Program-made: the position numbers and the translations under genes
Notes under the pieces: generated by a model
The model's database searches: none
The model's input: only the letters and a program-made list of their open reading frames with translations
Told to the model about the DNA's origin: nothing
Assembly (NCBI GenBank): GCA_025210485.1
Contig: JAOARN010000022.1
Coordinates: 1-47,619, forward strand
From: Marinifilaceae bacterium
GTDB lineage: Bacteria > Bacteroidota > Bacteroidia > Bacteroidales > Marinifilaceae
Direction: 5' to 3'
Length of the DNA: 47,619 bases
Shown: positions 1 through 8,067 of the stretch, one piece after another
How positions within the stretch are numbered: the first letter of the stretch is position 1
How the letters are laid out: each line of letters begins with the position of its first letter

Positions 1-1375
1 GGTGGTATGTATCGGTGCCCTGCAGAGCTTGATTTTGTTGTATTTTAGAGCTTTTACGAGATATTCTTATTTGCTTTATGGATTGAATCATTTGTTGTAT
101 TAGATCTTCTTATAGCTTCTTTGTTGAGCTATATTTCCAATTTTGATAATACTTTAGTTTATGCTAATAGGGAATTGTACTTATTCTCGAAATCTTTGAT
201 TTGAATTGGTGGCTTTGGTTAGCGGCGTTGGAAACGCCTAGCAGCGGTGCATCTGTTCTTTTCAATAGCTTTCACCGTTAATGGTTGGTGGACTGTATTG
301 TCTTATTTTATAGAGATTTGGAGCTTTTATAGTTCTTGAATAGCTTTCATTGTTTAGGGTTGGTGGTATGTATCGGTCCCCTGCAGAGCTTGATTTTGAT
401 GTGCTTTTAGAGCTTTTGAGAAATATTCTTTCTGGTTTCATGGATTGAATCATTTGTTTTATTAGATCTTCTTATAGCTTCTTTGTTGAGCTTTATTTCC
501 AATTTTGATAATACTTTAGTTTGTGCTAATTGGGGATTGTGTTTAATCTAGAAAATATTTGTTTGGAATTGTTGGCTTTGGTTAGCGGCCTTGGAAACGC
601 CTAATATCGGTGCATCTGTGCTTTTTGAATAGCTTTCACCGTTAATGGTTGGTGGGCTGTATTGCCTGATTTTATTGAGATTTGGAGTTTTTAGTGTTCT
701 TGAATGGTTTTCATCGTTTAGGGTTGGTAGTTTATATTGGTGCGCTGCAGAGCTTGATTTTGATGTGCTTTTAGAGCTTTTGAGAAATATTCTTTCTGGT
801 TTCATGGATTGAATCATTTGTTTTATTAGATCTTCTTATAGCTTCTTTGTTGAGCTTTATTTCCAATTTTGGTAATTGGGTGATATCTGATAAATAGGAA
901 TCAAATTTTGTTATAGTTCTTCGGCCTTGGAAATGCCTAGCAGCGGTGCTTCTGATCTTTGAACAGCTTTCTTCTGAACAGCTTTCACCGTTAATGGTTG
1001 GTGGGCTGTATTGCCTTATTTTGCTGTATTTTTAGAGCTTTTAAGAGATATTCTTATTGGTTTTATGGATTGAGTTATTTGTAGTAATAGATTTTCTTAT
1101 AGCTTCTTTGTTGAGCTGTATTTCCAATTTTGATAATACTTTAGGTTGTGTTAATTGGGAATTGTGCTTATTCTCGAAATCTTTGATTTGAATTGTTGGC
1201 TTTGGTTAGCGGCGTTGGGAATGTCTAATAGCGGTGCTTCTGAGGATTCTGAACAGCTTTCACCGTTAATGGTTGGTGGGCTGTATTGTTTTATTTTATT
1301 GAGATTCAGAGCTTTTATAGTTCTTGAATGGATTTCACCGTTTAGGCATGGTTAATAAAGGCTTTGAAATTTCAG
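1..1375. repeat. Degenerate tandem repeats of about 362 bp
   Basis: The block TTGTTGAGCT followed by a TTTCCAATTTT run recurs at 121, 483, 847 and 1108, so the period is about 362, 364 and 261 bp; the last unit is shortened. The sequence before 121 is part of a further copy. Each unit carries a GC-richer core near 220, 582, 925 and 1207 that in copy 1 is a perfect hairpin (GGCGTT GGA AACGCC) and decays in the others. Inside a unit, a segment around AATAGCTTTCACCGTTAATGG occurs twice in diverged form. Short open frames run through the repeats on both strands (for example 548-817 minus, with a repeating PPTINGESY-like theme) but have no recognisable domain, no conserved full-length frame and end differently in each copy. 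I read this as non-coding repeat DNA. Confidence 0.75.
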
Positions 1376-1507
1376 TAATTTAACATTAAAACGCTATTTT
1401 AATTTTAGATTTGTTTGACAAAACATATTTAGGCTGGTAATATTTTGTATTTTAACTGTATTTCGATTGTTTTGTCATTACTTATCACAATATCTATTTC
1501 TCTTAAT

Positions 1508-2074
1508 ATGATTGACAATAAAGAATTCAAAAAATTTAAAAAAGGCGACAGAATTATATTTAAAAAAGTATTTGATTCATTTTATAACGGGCTGTTTCTT
1601 TTTGCGAATAAGTATGTAAATAATCACCAAGAATCAGAAGATATATTGCAAGAGGTGTTTTCCATGCTATGGAATAAGAAGGACGAAATAAAAAATGCAG
1701 ATAGTCTTAAGGCATTTTTGTACGTTAGTGTTCGTAATTCAGCATTAAATATTATTAGAAGAAAAAAGCTTGTAGATAATAGTAATTCTCAGCTAAAGAT
1801 TGATTTGTATGATGAAGATTTCTATAAAGAAAATTTGATAGAAGAAGAAACTTTTAGAATTTTGATTCAAGCAATAGAAACTCTTCCAAGCCAAACAAGC
1901 AAGGTTTGCAAGATGGTATTAAATGGATCTAGAAATATTGATATTGCGGAAGAACTTGGAATTACTACACATACAGTTAAATATCATAAACAACAAGCTT
2001 TCTCCGAATTGAAGAAAAAACTATCTAATCATATTTATCTGTGTGTTTTATTATCTGCCTTTTTTGAATTATAG
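1508..2074 (+). CDS. ECF-type RNA polymerase sigma-70 factor
   Basis: This 188-residue protein directs RNA polymerase to a small set of promoters, probably those of the SusCD locus downstream. Sigma region 2 spans about residues 20-88 (core-binding stretch with ESEDILQEVF and a DNA-melting segment ending in RNSALNIIRRKK). Sigma region 4 with its helix-turn-helix spans about 122-172 (LPSQTSKV, IAEELGITTHTVKYH). The start at 1508 is preferred to the upstream in-frame ATG at 1445 because the extra 21 residues are hydrophobic and outside the family. Its usual partner, a FecR-like anti-sigma gene, is now at 34772, separated by the prophage that begins 9 bp after this stop codon. Family assignment is firm; regulon is inferred. 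Confidence 0.93.
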   Translation: MIDNKEFKKFKKGDRIIFKKVFDSFYNGLFLFANKYVNNHQESEDILQEVFSMLWNKKDEIKNADSLKAFLYVSVRNSALNIIRRKKLVDNSNSQLKIDLYDEDFYKENLIEEETFRILIQAIETLPSQTSKVCKMVLNGSRNIDIAEELGITTHTVKYHKQQAFSELKKKLSNHIYLCVLLSAFFEL

Positions 2075-2078
2075 GATC

Positions 2079-2083
2079 CAGTT
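2079..2083. repeat. Target-site duplication, copy next to prophage right end
   Basis: CAGTT here is repeated directly at 34660-34664, at the other prophage edge. Depending on whether the terminal T is counted as phage or host, the duplication is 4 bp (CAGT, symmetric phage ends) or 5 bp (CAGTT, the size made by Mu transposase). Confidence 0.75.
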
Positions 2084-2113
2084 ATAAACGGCATTTCCAA
2101 AATTCCGAAAAAA
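2084..2113 (+). repeat. Prophage right terminal inverted repeat
   Basis: Positions 2090-2113 (GGCATTTCCAAAATTCC plus an A-rich tail) match the reverse complement of 34629-34652 at 21 of 24 bases. The first 13 bases of the element, ATAAACGGCATTT, occur again in inverted orientation at 34507-34519 inside the opposite end, as expected of transposase-binding sites. Confidence 0.85.
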
Positions 2114-2572
2114 TCCGACCGTTTAAATTTTGATTTTGCTGCTAAATTAAACAAATATTACTGTAATTTGTGTGTGATTTACTACATTAACAATTATGAT
2201 ATTAGTCAAAACAGCTAATTCATTAAAAATAAGTAAAAATAAAAGCATTTAATCTGTTGAACTACATTTACTAAACCTCCTGAAATAACTGTCTTATTTC
2301 GCACATATTCAAAATATAGAGCACTAGCTAAAGATGGTTTTATAATATTCCTATTTTGTGTAACAAATTACACATACTAATAAATCACACTAATAATATC
2401 GTGCATAAATGGACGATATTAAGCCCTTAGAGCAATGTTTATTATCAGTATGTAAATTTCTAAATGAATGGTTGTATAATGCTTAGACTGTTAATGATAT
2501 TATATTCAATACAAGAGCTTTGTCTTTTATCATTCTTGTATATTTGTAGTAAATAACCCACAACGAAACAAA
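2114..2572. other. Non-coding right-end region of the prophage
   Basis: About 460 bp without a gene. It holds an inverted repeat TGTGTAA-caaa-TTACACA (2357-2374), a second inverted repeat AATATCG...CGATATT (2395-2401 and 2414-2420) whose arm equals a motif repeated at the repressor operator, and the promoter of the following gene. Transposase-binding sites beyond the terminal repeat are expected here, but I cannot define them exactly. Confidence 0.55.
2519..2546 (+). promoter_or_regulatory. Bacteroidetes-type promoter for the 2573 gene
   Basis: TTTG at 2519-2522 is followed after 16 nt by TATATTTG at 2539-2546, matching the -33 TTTG and -7 TAnnTTTG elements of Bacteroidetes, slightly short in spacing. 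The ATG follows 26 nt later. An independent promoter would let this gene be expressed in the lysogen. Confidence 0.6.
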
Positions 2573-3061
2573 ATGAATATTTCTACATTCGAATTACAAG
2601 AGCTCAGAAGAGTTTTGAGCAAAAAAGACAAAGAAGATATTGCTCAACAAGTTGGGAAATCTTTTCGCCTTGTAACAGCTGTATTGCAAGGAGACAGAAC
2701 AAACGATGAAGTTGAACAATTAATTCTTGATACTGCTCGGTCAAACACATACAAACTTCTTAAAACTTTAAACATCATAAATTCACGCAATCAGACACTT
2801 AAATTAAACTATAAGCAATATAAATCTTTTAAGGAGTCAATGCCTCGGACAGGTGAAGAGTATTGTAAGTTTATGGATATATATTTGCAGTTGGTGAATA
2901 TTAATTTTTTTAATACAAGGGAGATAATACTCTATCTAAAATCAAATTTTGTTGATTTCTATTACAAAAATTGTTGGACTGCATATTTATTGGAACGTCT
3001 TCTTGGGGTTCATGAAAAAGAAGCTTATAAAGAATACAACAAGAGCTTACCTAAATCGTAA
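2573..3061 (+). CDS. Right-end accessory (moron-type) protein of unknown function
   Basis: A 162-residue soluble protein at the extreme right end of the prophage, the only rightward gene in this part. Residues about 19-41 (KDKEDIAQQVGKSFRLVTAVLQG) resemble a helix-turn-helix that might bind DNA; the remainder is helical and rich in Tyr, Asn and Lys with no family I recognise. It has its own promoter-like sequence (2519-2546) and a strong terminator overlapping its stop, and it converges on the adenine methylase. An isolated, independently transcribed gene at a prophage end is typical of lysogenic-conversion genes. A role in superinfection immunity, defence or regulation is only inference. Confidence 0.7.
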   Translation: MNISTFELQELRRVLSKKDKEDIAQQVGKSFRLVTAVLQGDRTNDEVEQLILDTARSNTYKLLKTLNIINSRNQTLKLNYKQYKSFKESMPRTGEEYCKFMDIYLQLVNINFFNTREIILYLKSNFVDFYYKNCWTAYLLERLLGVHEKEAYKEYNKSLPKS

Positions 3062-3080
3062 GCTCTTGTAAATGTTTTTT
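3040..3080. terminator. Intrinsic terminator between convergent genes
   Basis: A perfect 11-bp stem (CAAGAGCTTAC at 3040-3050 with GTAAGCTCTTG at 3058-3068, 7-nt loop) overlaps the stop codon of the 2573 gene and is followed by a T run at 3075-3080. It sits between two convergent genes and could serve both directions, though the T run favours the plus strand. Confidence 0.8.
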
Positions 3081-3094
3081 AAACGCTGTTTAAA
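3078..3094. repeat. TTTAAA-N5-TTTAAA boundary motif, copy 1
   Basis: TTTAAACGCTGTTTAAA lies in the short gap between the convergent 2573 gene and the methylase. The same spaced pair of TTTAAA occurs at 14163, 18766 and 30043, always in a gene gap of the prophage. Confidence 0.6.
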
Positions 3095-3100
3095 AACTAA

Positions 3101-3931
3101 TTAATCTTTCTTGTAATAATACATTATATCAGTATATTTTGAACTATAGTTTACAGCCGTTGAGACATTTATTCTTTTCGCATTTACAAAAGGATTTGCG
3201 ACTGATGAAACGCTGCTTATCCATCCGCAAAGCTCTACAATCTGCGATTTATCACTGGTGAAATAAAAATAATTCTGATTGGTTATTACATTTAATACTT
3301 CTAAATAATCTTTTAATTTCCAATACCCATCACTGTTATATGAACTGGAATCGGTTGACAGATAAGGTGGATCAACTATAAATACTACATTGGGATAATC
3401 TTTATAAATATTATAAATTTCTTTATAGTCCTTCCTTACAACTTCTACACCTATTAAATATCCAGCTGCATTATAATCGCTTTGGCGAATACAGTTGTAT
3501 AAAGTGCTTTTCTGAAAATCTTCTAATGTTTTACCATAATTCATGCTGAACATTAGCGAAGATGAAAGCGTAATCCAATCAACAAAACCTTTATTTACAT
3601 GGCTTAGTATTTCAATTACTTTTTCTCGTGTTTCTCCTATTATTCGTTTGTCTTTAGGGTAATCTTTTAGGACTTTTCTTAACTCGTGAAGAATTTTGTT
3701 TGTCCTCTGAATATTTGCTAAACGCTTGGAATAATTGTCGAAATCATTCCAAATAACCTTACTGTTCGGATGGACTTGTTTGGCGGTATGGCTTAATAAA
3801 CCGCTGCCGCCAAACAAGTCTACAAAGATTTTTTCTTCTGAAAATTGTTCTAAATACTTTTTAAAAATTTGGACAAATCTACGCTTTTGCCCTTGAAATG
3901 GTAATGGTGCTTTTGAATAGTTTTTTATCAT
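3101..3931 (-). CDS. Phage DNA N6-adenine methyltransferase (Dam/D12 class)
   Basis: A 276-residue methyltransferase that would transfer a methyl group from S-adenosylmethionine to adenine in DNA. The N-terminal PFQGQKRRF (11-19) fits the D12-class start motif, VDLFGGSG (37-44) is the cofactor-binding motif I, and DPPY (about 187-190) is the catalytic motif IV; order and size match Dam-like enzymes. No restriction endonuclease is next to it, so it is an orphan methylase. It is the last gene of the leftward late operon, near the right end, the same relative place where Mu carries its mom modification gene. Protection of phage DNA from host restriction is the likely role; the target sequence cannot be read from the protein. 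Confidence 0.92.
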   Translation of the reverse strand: MIKNYSKAPLPFQGQKRRFVQIFKKYLEQFSEEKIFVDLFGGSGLLSHTAKQVHPNSKVIWNDFDNYSKRLANIQRTNKILHELRKVLKDYPKDKRIIGETREKVIEILSHVNKGFVDWITLSSSLMFSMNYGKTLEDFQKSTLYNCIRQSDYNAAGYLIGVEVVRKDYKEIYNIYKDYPNVVFIVDPPYLSTDSSSYNSDGYWKLKDYLEVLNVITNQNYFYFTSDKSQIVELCGWISSVSSVANPFVNAKRINVSTAVNYSSKYTDIMYYYKKD

Positions 3932-3940
3932 TAATTTAAT

Positions 3941-4714
3941 TTATGGTTTATGTGGGTGATAATCACCCCGTACTTGTACAGATATACTTTCAATTATGCC
4001 GTCAAGCTCTAGGCGTATAGTGCCAGTATATCCATCTCCTGGGTCAACTTCCTGCCAGCTCGATATTTGTAATTTTGAACCTGAGATACTTACAGACAAA
4101 TGTGAACCACTGTAGTTTAAATCCCAATCACTTATATCATAGTTTGATGAGAGTATGAATTCCTTATAGGTAACATTAGGAGGACTAAACGTTAAAGAAG
4201 AGGGGCAGCCATTTAAATATGGTTTTCGTCTTTGGCTTACTCTTATTCGTTTTTCTTGTCCGTTGCTTCTAATTATCAATTCTGCTGATCGGTCATATGA
4301 GCCTGTTAATGAAGTTTCCCAGTAGGGGATTACGGTATTGTTTGTTTTTATATACCTTAGATTTGAATGAGTAGAACTAACGGTAAAAGGAAAGCTTGAA
4401 TAAACTGAAATTCCTTGCTTACCCATAGCTACATCTCTTACAATTCCTTCGTAAGATTGCGTATAATTATATGCACTGCATGCAAGCGAACTACTCTCAT
4501 AGCTTTTAAAGCTTGCTAGATTTCTTCTGTTTCGCAGAGTTGGAAGGCTATCACAATATGAAGAATCCAAACTGCCTTTGACAACTTGTTTTAATTCATA
4601 TTCAGACCTTAGTGCTCCATTAGATTTATAAAAAATATCCCGAGTTTTTTTGCTTGAAATGCCAAGTGCTGATAGTATTTCGCTCACATGTAAATTATTT
4701 ACTGGTAATCCCAT
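3941..4714 (-). CDS. Tail-associated protein with C-terminal Ig/BACON-like domain
   Basis: The start at 4714 (257 residues) is chosen because it overlaps the upstream stop as TAATG; an ATG 30 nt further upstream would intrude into the previous gene. Residues about 1-60 look like a small helical region, and the rest is Ser/Tyr/Asn-rich beta structure. The last 80 residues (SLTFSPPNVTY ... ISDWDLNYSG ... TGTIRLELDGI) have the hydrophobic spacing of Ig-like BACON domains, which bind carbohydrate or mucin in other Bacteroidetes proteins and phages. Following the tail fibre and the 4714-5103 gene, it is plausibly a host-recognition tip. Domain call is by eye and moderate. Confidence 0.6.
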   Translation of the reverse strand: MGLPVNNLHVSEILSALGISSKKTRDIFYKSNGALRSEYELKQVVKGSLDSSYCDSLPTLRNRRNLASFKSYESSSLACSAYNYTQSYEGIVRDVAMGKQGISVYSSFPFTVSSTHSNLRYIKTNNTVIPYWETSLTGSYDRSAELIIRSNGQEKRIRVSQRRKPYLNGCPSSLTFSPPNVTYKEFILSSNYDISDWDLNYSGSHLSVSISGSKLQISSWQEVDPGDGYTGTIRLELDGIIESISVQVRGDYHPHKP

Positions 4715-5103
4715 TATAATTGTGTTATATCTGAGTTTGTGCAAATTCCAAGATTAATAATATAATCCTTGGTTTTTTGAATTATTATTTCCCAAACATC
4801 AGGTTTGGAGAAAAATTGAATATGACCTTGAGTTTGAATCTCAAAATCCTCTAGAAGCTGCCAATTGTCGTTTATGATTATTTCTTCATTTTCATTTGTA
4901 ACCGAGATAGGAGAATTATAGAAAACCTCATGTCTTAAATGATTTCTTGCAGAATCTTCCTTTTTGCTTTCATGGTTAAAATATGGGTATAATTCTACTT
5001 TTACAGTTTTGCCATTAGTGAGCTGTACTGCATTAAGGAAAACAACACACTCCTTGAGTGGCTTTCCTCTGAATTTTAATTTGTTTGAGTTTATTTTTAG
5101 CAT
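4714..5103 (-). CDS. Tail-module protein of unknown function
   Basis: 129 residues, soluble, no recognisable family. It begins one base inside the end of the tail fibre gene and its stop overlaps the next start (TAATG), so it is translated with the fibre and the Ig-like protein as one unit. Beta-strand-like segments (KTVKVELYPYF, NEEIIINDNWQLL) suggest a compact structural or chaperone protein. Its place suggests a fibre-assembly or fibre-tip role; this is inferred from position alone. Confidence 0.65.
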   Translation of the reverse strand: MLKINSNKLKFRGKPLKECVVFLNAVQLTNGKTVKVELYPYFNHESKKEDSARNHLRHEVFYNSPISVTNENEEIIINDNWQLLEDFEIQTQGHIQFFSKPDVWEIIIQKTKDYIINLGICTNSDITQL

Positions 5104-6110
5104 TATCTAATTATTAAATCATTGCAAATTGTATCTCCATTTTTTATTGTAACAGGATCTGCAAAATCACAGCTAATTAGTTCTATTTCCTGTTCGGTAT
5201 CAGCAGATTGATGAACCAGTTTTAATTTTTTGGGTGCCTCAGCACCTGTTCCTAACCATAATTTTTCTATCCCATCTAAATATCCCTTTATTGACATGTA
5301 CCCATCTAATCCATCTAATATTAAATTATAACCACTTCTTTTTAATCTTATTTGCTTTGCTTTTATAATTTGTTCTTCATTATTTAAATCCACTTTGCTA
5401 TCATATAATTGCTTCACCGCCTTAGAACTTGCCACATGCTCTTCACTATCGGAATCAATTGCGTGGCTGATTTTTGATTGTGTGATAAAACCTCCAACAA
5501 CCCAGTCATAAAGTTTTTTTAAGCTCCATTTTGGGCTTGTTTCTTCTATACCTTGCTCCCCTCGCACTTGGTCAATTGCCAAATTGGCTTTGGTTGCTGC
5601 ATCAGCTTTAGCAGAGCTTAAAGCAACATTGGCTTTGCTTGTTGCATCAGTTTTTGCTCTCTGTTCTATTCCGTTCCAATTGTTAATATCTGCATCTGTC
5701 ACCATGCGATGTAATGAATCCTGAAATGCTTGTCGAAAAGTTCTTCCTCCATTCTGATTAATTGTAATATAGTTCGTTTCGGGGACTGTAGTGCTTACAA
5801 CAGCTAGGTATATTTCAGCATCAACTCTACTAATTCCATCATCATATTGTGCTAACTCATCTGTTTTTTCGACCTTCAAATAAACTGGAAACTTGTCTAC
5901 ATCAGCACCTAAAAAAGGCATAATCTTCCCATTTAGAAAAACCATACCCTCTGATATATTTTTTTGATCTACAACACAACCCGAGATGATACAGTTGCCA
6001 TAGGGAAGATAAAAACCCTCAATCGCCTTATAAAGTTGATTCTGGAAATCATCTATCAAATTATTGTTAAACCATTTTTTACCTCCTGTTTTATCTACTT
6101 GTCTTTTCAT
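5103..6110 (-). CDS. Tail fibre protein
   Basis: 335 residues. The first 130 look like a baseplate-attachment domain common in Bacteroidetes phage fibres (starts with a Lys-rich stretch, then GCVVDQKN, GMVFLNGKIMPF). Residues about 150-180 hold an Ala/Lys repeat (AKTDATSKANVAL, AKADAATKANLAI) expected of a trimeric coiled shaft, then a fibre-type segment HVASSKAVKQLYDSKVD near 225-243, then a beta-rich C-terminal receptor-binding part. It lies directly after the baseplate genes and before two small tail proteins. No reverse transcriptase or template repeat accompanies it, so there is no sign of targeted fibre mutagenesis here. Confidence 0.82.
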   Translation of the reverse strand: MKRQVDKTGGKKWFNNNLIDDFQNQLYKAIEGFYLPYGNCIISGCVVDQKNISEGMVFLNGKIMPFLGADVDKFPVYLKVEKTDELAQYDDGISRVDAEIYLAVVSTTVPETNYITINQNGGRTFRQAFQDSLHRMVTDADINNWNGIEQRAKTDATSKANVALSSAKADAATKANLAIDQVRGEQGIEETSPKWSLKKLYDWVVGGFITQSKISHAIDSDSEEHVASSKAVKQLYDSKVDLNNEEQIIKAKQIRLKRSGYNLILDGLDGYMSIKGYLDGIEKLWLGTGAEAPKKLKLVHQSADTEQEIELISCDFADPVTIKNGDTICNDLIIR

Positions 6111-6113
6111 ATT

Positions 6114-6581
6114 TTACTTAACTATAAATGTTTTTCCTGCTAATTTATATTTTCTTATTTCTGATTTAACTAGCTCCTTTTTTGCAATTATGCTTTTGGG
6201 TGCATACACTATAAAGTCAACTCCTAAACTGTTTTGAATTTCTCCCTTACCAAAAATCACTGTATTATTAATTTCCGTGCGTGGGTAACCTTCTTCTTTA
6301 GAATAAATCACAAGACCACCACTTTTGTAATGTGCAATTTGGAATTGTGCATTAAACTTCTTTGAAAGATGCCCTTGCAAACTAAGGGTCTGTCCAGTGA
6401 GGTTTGCTTCATAAAATTTGTCTTTTCTATATTGGTTAAATCCAATAAAATCAATTGAACCATTCCATAATTGAAAAAGAGGATATGATAAGCAATTAAT
6501 CCATAGTGAATGTCCCCTAAAAATATATCCTAGTAATGATAAGATATAGTTCCTGATATTGAAGTTAATCCATCGACTCAT
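6114..6581 (-). CDS. Baseplate/tail connector-position protein (Mu gp48 position)
   Basis: 155 residues, overlapping the end of the baseplate J gene by 17 nt and separated from the fibre gene by 3 nt. In Mu-like phages this slot holds the gp48/gpI protein that links baseplate and fibres. I see no diagnostic motif; the N-terminal 50 residues are aromatic and hydrophobic (RNYILSLLGYIF, WINCLSYPLFQLW) and the rest is beta-rich. The role is inferred from gene order. Confidence 0.6.
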   Translation of the reverse strand: MSRWINFNIRNYILSLLGYIFRGHSLWINCLSYPLFQLWNGSIDFIGFNQYRKDKFYEANLTGQTLSLQGHLSKKFNAQFQIAHYKSGGLVIYSKEEGYPRTEINNTVIFGKGEIQNSLGVDFIVYAPKSIIAKKELVKSEIRKYKLAGKTFIVK

Positions 6582-7410
6582 TTGTTATATAGTTAAATGA
6601 TTCGACAACATTTTTATCACTTAGTTCATTATCATAAAAGTTAAAATAACCTGATGCAACGACATATGTTCTTTCTATTGTTTTTTCACCGCCTCCGTGA
6701 TTTGCTTTTAAATCTATTAACTGAAAGTCTTCAACTCCCACGGTATTTCTAATACAGGAGATAATTTCATTTTTTACAATCTGACCTGTAAAATCAAATT
6801 CATTCTTGAATAAATCAAGGCTTTTTCTAATATTATCCTTTACAGCATCTAAGGCATAACTTCCATCATAATACACATTTCCTCCAATTATTATTTTATC
6901 AGAATTCAATGATTTTACATTTAAACGTGTTCCTGCAACTTTTGCATCGTTTAAATAGTTTTTAAATTGTAATAACATTTCATCACTTAGCTTTATTAGA
7001 TTGCCATTCTTGTCTTGTGTTGCTACTTTAATTGTCAAACTACTATCTTCGTCGTTTTCAGTTATGGAAACTCTTTTTATTATCTTTAAATCTGTATCCG
7101 CACTGTAATCTTTATACTTTATGTAATCGAGCTTACCTGTTTCAGTATTAAATTTATACCTATAACCCAACTTAAAATCATATGCTAATTTTATATACCA
7201 CTCAAGTCTTCCGTAGCGTCTATTATCAATATAGTTTTGTAGATAATCTTTAGTTGAATCAATTATTTGTTCAAAAAGATTTATAGTAGAAGCTATGATA
7301 AAAGACCACAGTCTCCAGATAGCAAATTTGCTTTCTGAACTTAATTCAGGCATATTCTTTTTTACTTCGCTCTCTATTACAGATTGTATTTCCTGAGTTG
7401 TACGTGCCAT
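6565..7410 (-). CDS. Baseplate J-like protein (Mu gp47 type)
   Basis: 281 residues. Baseplate J proteins form the wedge ring of contractile tails. The N-terminal helices with the pattern FAIWRLWSFIIASTINLFEQI (about 28-48) and the later KVAGTRLNVKSLNSDKIIIGGNVYYDG segment (about 155-182) followed by FDFTGQIVKNEIISCIRNTVGVEDF (about 204-228) match the family layout of helical N-terminus, beta middle and C-terminal domain. It sits between the LysM-like tail protein and the gp48-position gene, as in Mu. The gene begins one base before the previous stop, so translation is coupled. Confidence 0.82.
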   Translation of the reverse strand: MARTTQEIQSVIESEVKKNMPELSSESKFAIWRLWSFIIASTINLFEQIIDSTKDYLQNYIDNRRYGRLEWYIKLAYDFKLGYRYKFNTETGKLDYIKYKDYSADTDLKIIKRVSITENDEDSSLTIKVATQDKNGNLIKLSDEMLLQFKNYLNDAKVAGTRLNVKSLNSDKIIIGGNVYYDGSYALDAVKDNIRKSLDLFKNEFDFTGQIVKNEIISCIRNTVGVEDFQLIDLKANHGGGEKTIERTYVVASGYFNFYDNELSDKNVVESFNYITNESMD

Positions 7411-7625
7411 TATTCTGATACTACTTTAATGTTTCTTTCCTTGTAATAATTAACTATTTCGGGTTTCTGAATTCTTGGAATTTTGATTGGAGTTCCTACT
7501 GGAGGATCATGCCCTAAATCAAAATTATTTTCTAAAGCTATTTCAAAGACAGATTCATGTGAACCTGTCTCTTGTATAGCTATATCATTTAAATTTTGAC
7601 CTTCTTCAAGTATTACTATTTTCAT
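7410..7625 (-). CDS. LysM-like tail protein X
   Basis: 71 residues with a single LysM-type fold: an opening VILEEGQNLNDIAIQETGS, a central helix and the closing PVGTPIKIPRI. Tail protein X (Mu/P2 family) caps or anchors the baseplate hub. It overlaps the holin gene by 4 nt (ATGA) and baseplate J by 1 nt. Size and motif agree well with the family. Confidence 0.8.
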   Translation of the reverse strand: MKIVILEEGQNLNDIAIQETGSHESVFEIALENNFDLGHDPPVGTPIKIPRIQKPEIVNYYKERNIKVVSE

Positions 7626-8065
7626 TTAAAAGCCTCCTTGCGATCTTTTCTCCTCAATAAATTGATGTCAACATTCTTAAGTAATGAGCCACCTATTTTC
7701 TCCAGAGATCTTCCTCCAACATATCCGCCAATAGCGATTTTTAATATGCTAAGGACTTCCATTTCAAGCTCTGTACTAATATTACTATCAGCAAAACCGA
7801 ACCATCTGCACACTAGCATAAAACCAAATGTCAACATTAAAATAGGTCGCCACGATCTTTGTAAAAAGTTGCCTTTCATTTCAACTGTTAACACTTCTTT
7901 GTGAATGTTAAATAAAGAGGTTAATGCTGTTAAGATTACACTGCCTAATCGCTCTTTTAAAACTCCTTTTTCTTCTTCGGATGAAATACATTCATCAATC
8001 ACATTTCCTGTTTTCTCCACAAGATTACTTGCACCCTGCGTAAAGATTTTGTTTAATATTCCCAT
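7622..8065 (-). CDS. Holin, 3TM-type
   Basis: 147 residues. An amphipathic N-terminal half leads to the signature GNFLQRSWRPILML at about residues 64-77, then hydrophobic segments at about 73-92 and 106-117, ending in a Lys/Arg-rich tail. This matches the Holin_3TMs family, which opens the inner membrane at lysis. It lies immediately downstream of the lysozyme gene, 2 nt apart, forming a lysis pair embedded among baseplate genes. Embedding lysis genes within the tail module is common in Bacteroidetes Mu-like phages. Confidence 0.85.
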   Translation of the reverse strand: MGILNKIFTQGASNLVEKTGNVIDECISSEEEKGVLKERLGSVILTALTSLFNIHKEVLTVEMKGNFLQRSWRPILMLTFGFMLVCRWFGFADSNISTELEMEVLSILKIAIGGYVGGRSLEKIGGSLLKNVDINLLRRKDRKEAFK

Positions 8066-8067
8066 GA

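Noticed and set aside
262..817. Minus-strand open frames with PPTINGESY-like repeats at 262-453 and 548-817
   Set aside because: They lie in tandem repeats, end at different places in each copy, have no clear ribosome-binding site and match no family, so I treat them as by-products of the repeat.
1155..1355. Plus-strand 66-codon frame in the repeat region
   Set aside because: It crosses the fourth repeat unit and is not preserved in the other units.
1..1375. Possible CRISPR array
   Set aside because: Units are about 362 bp, with no short regular repeats and unique spacers, and no cas gene is present in the window.
4714..6110. Diversity-generating retroelement acting on the tail fibre
   Set aside because: No reverse transcriptase gene and no template/variable repeat pair were found anywhere in the prophage.
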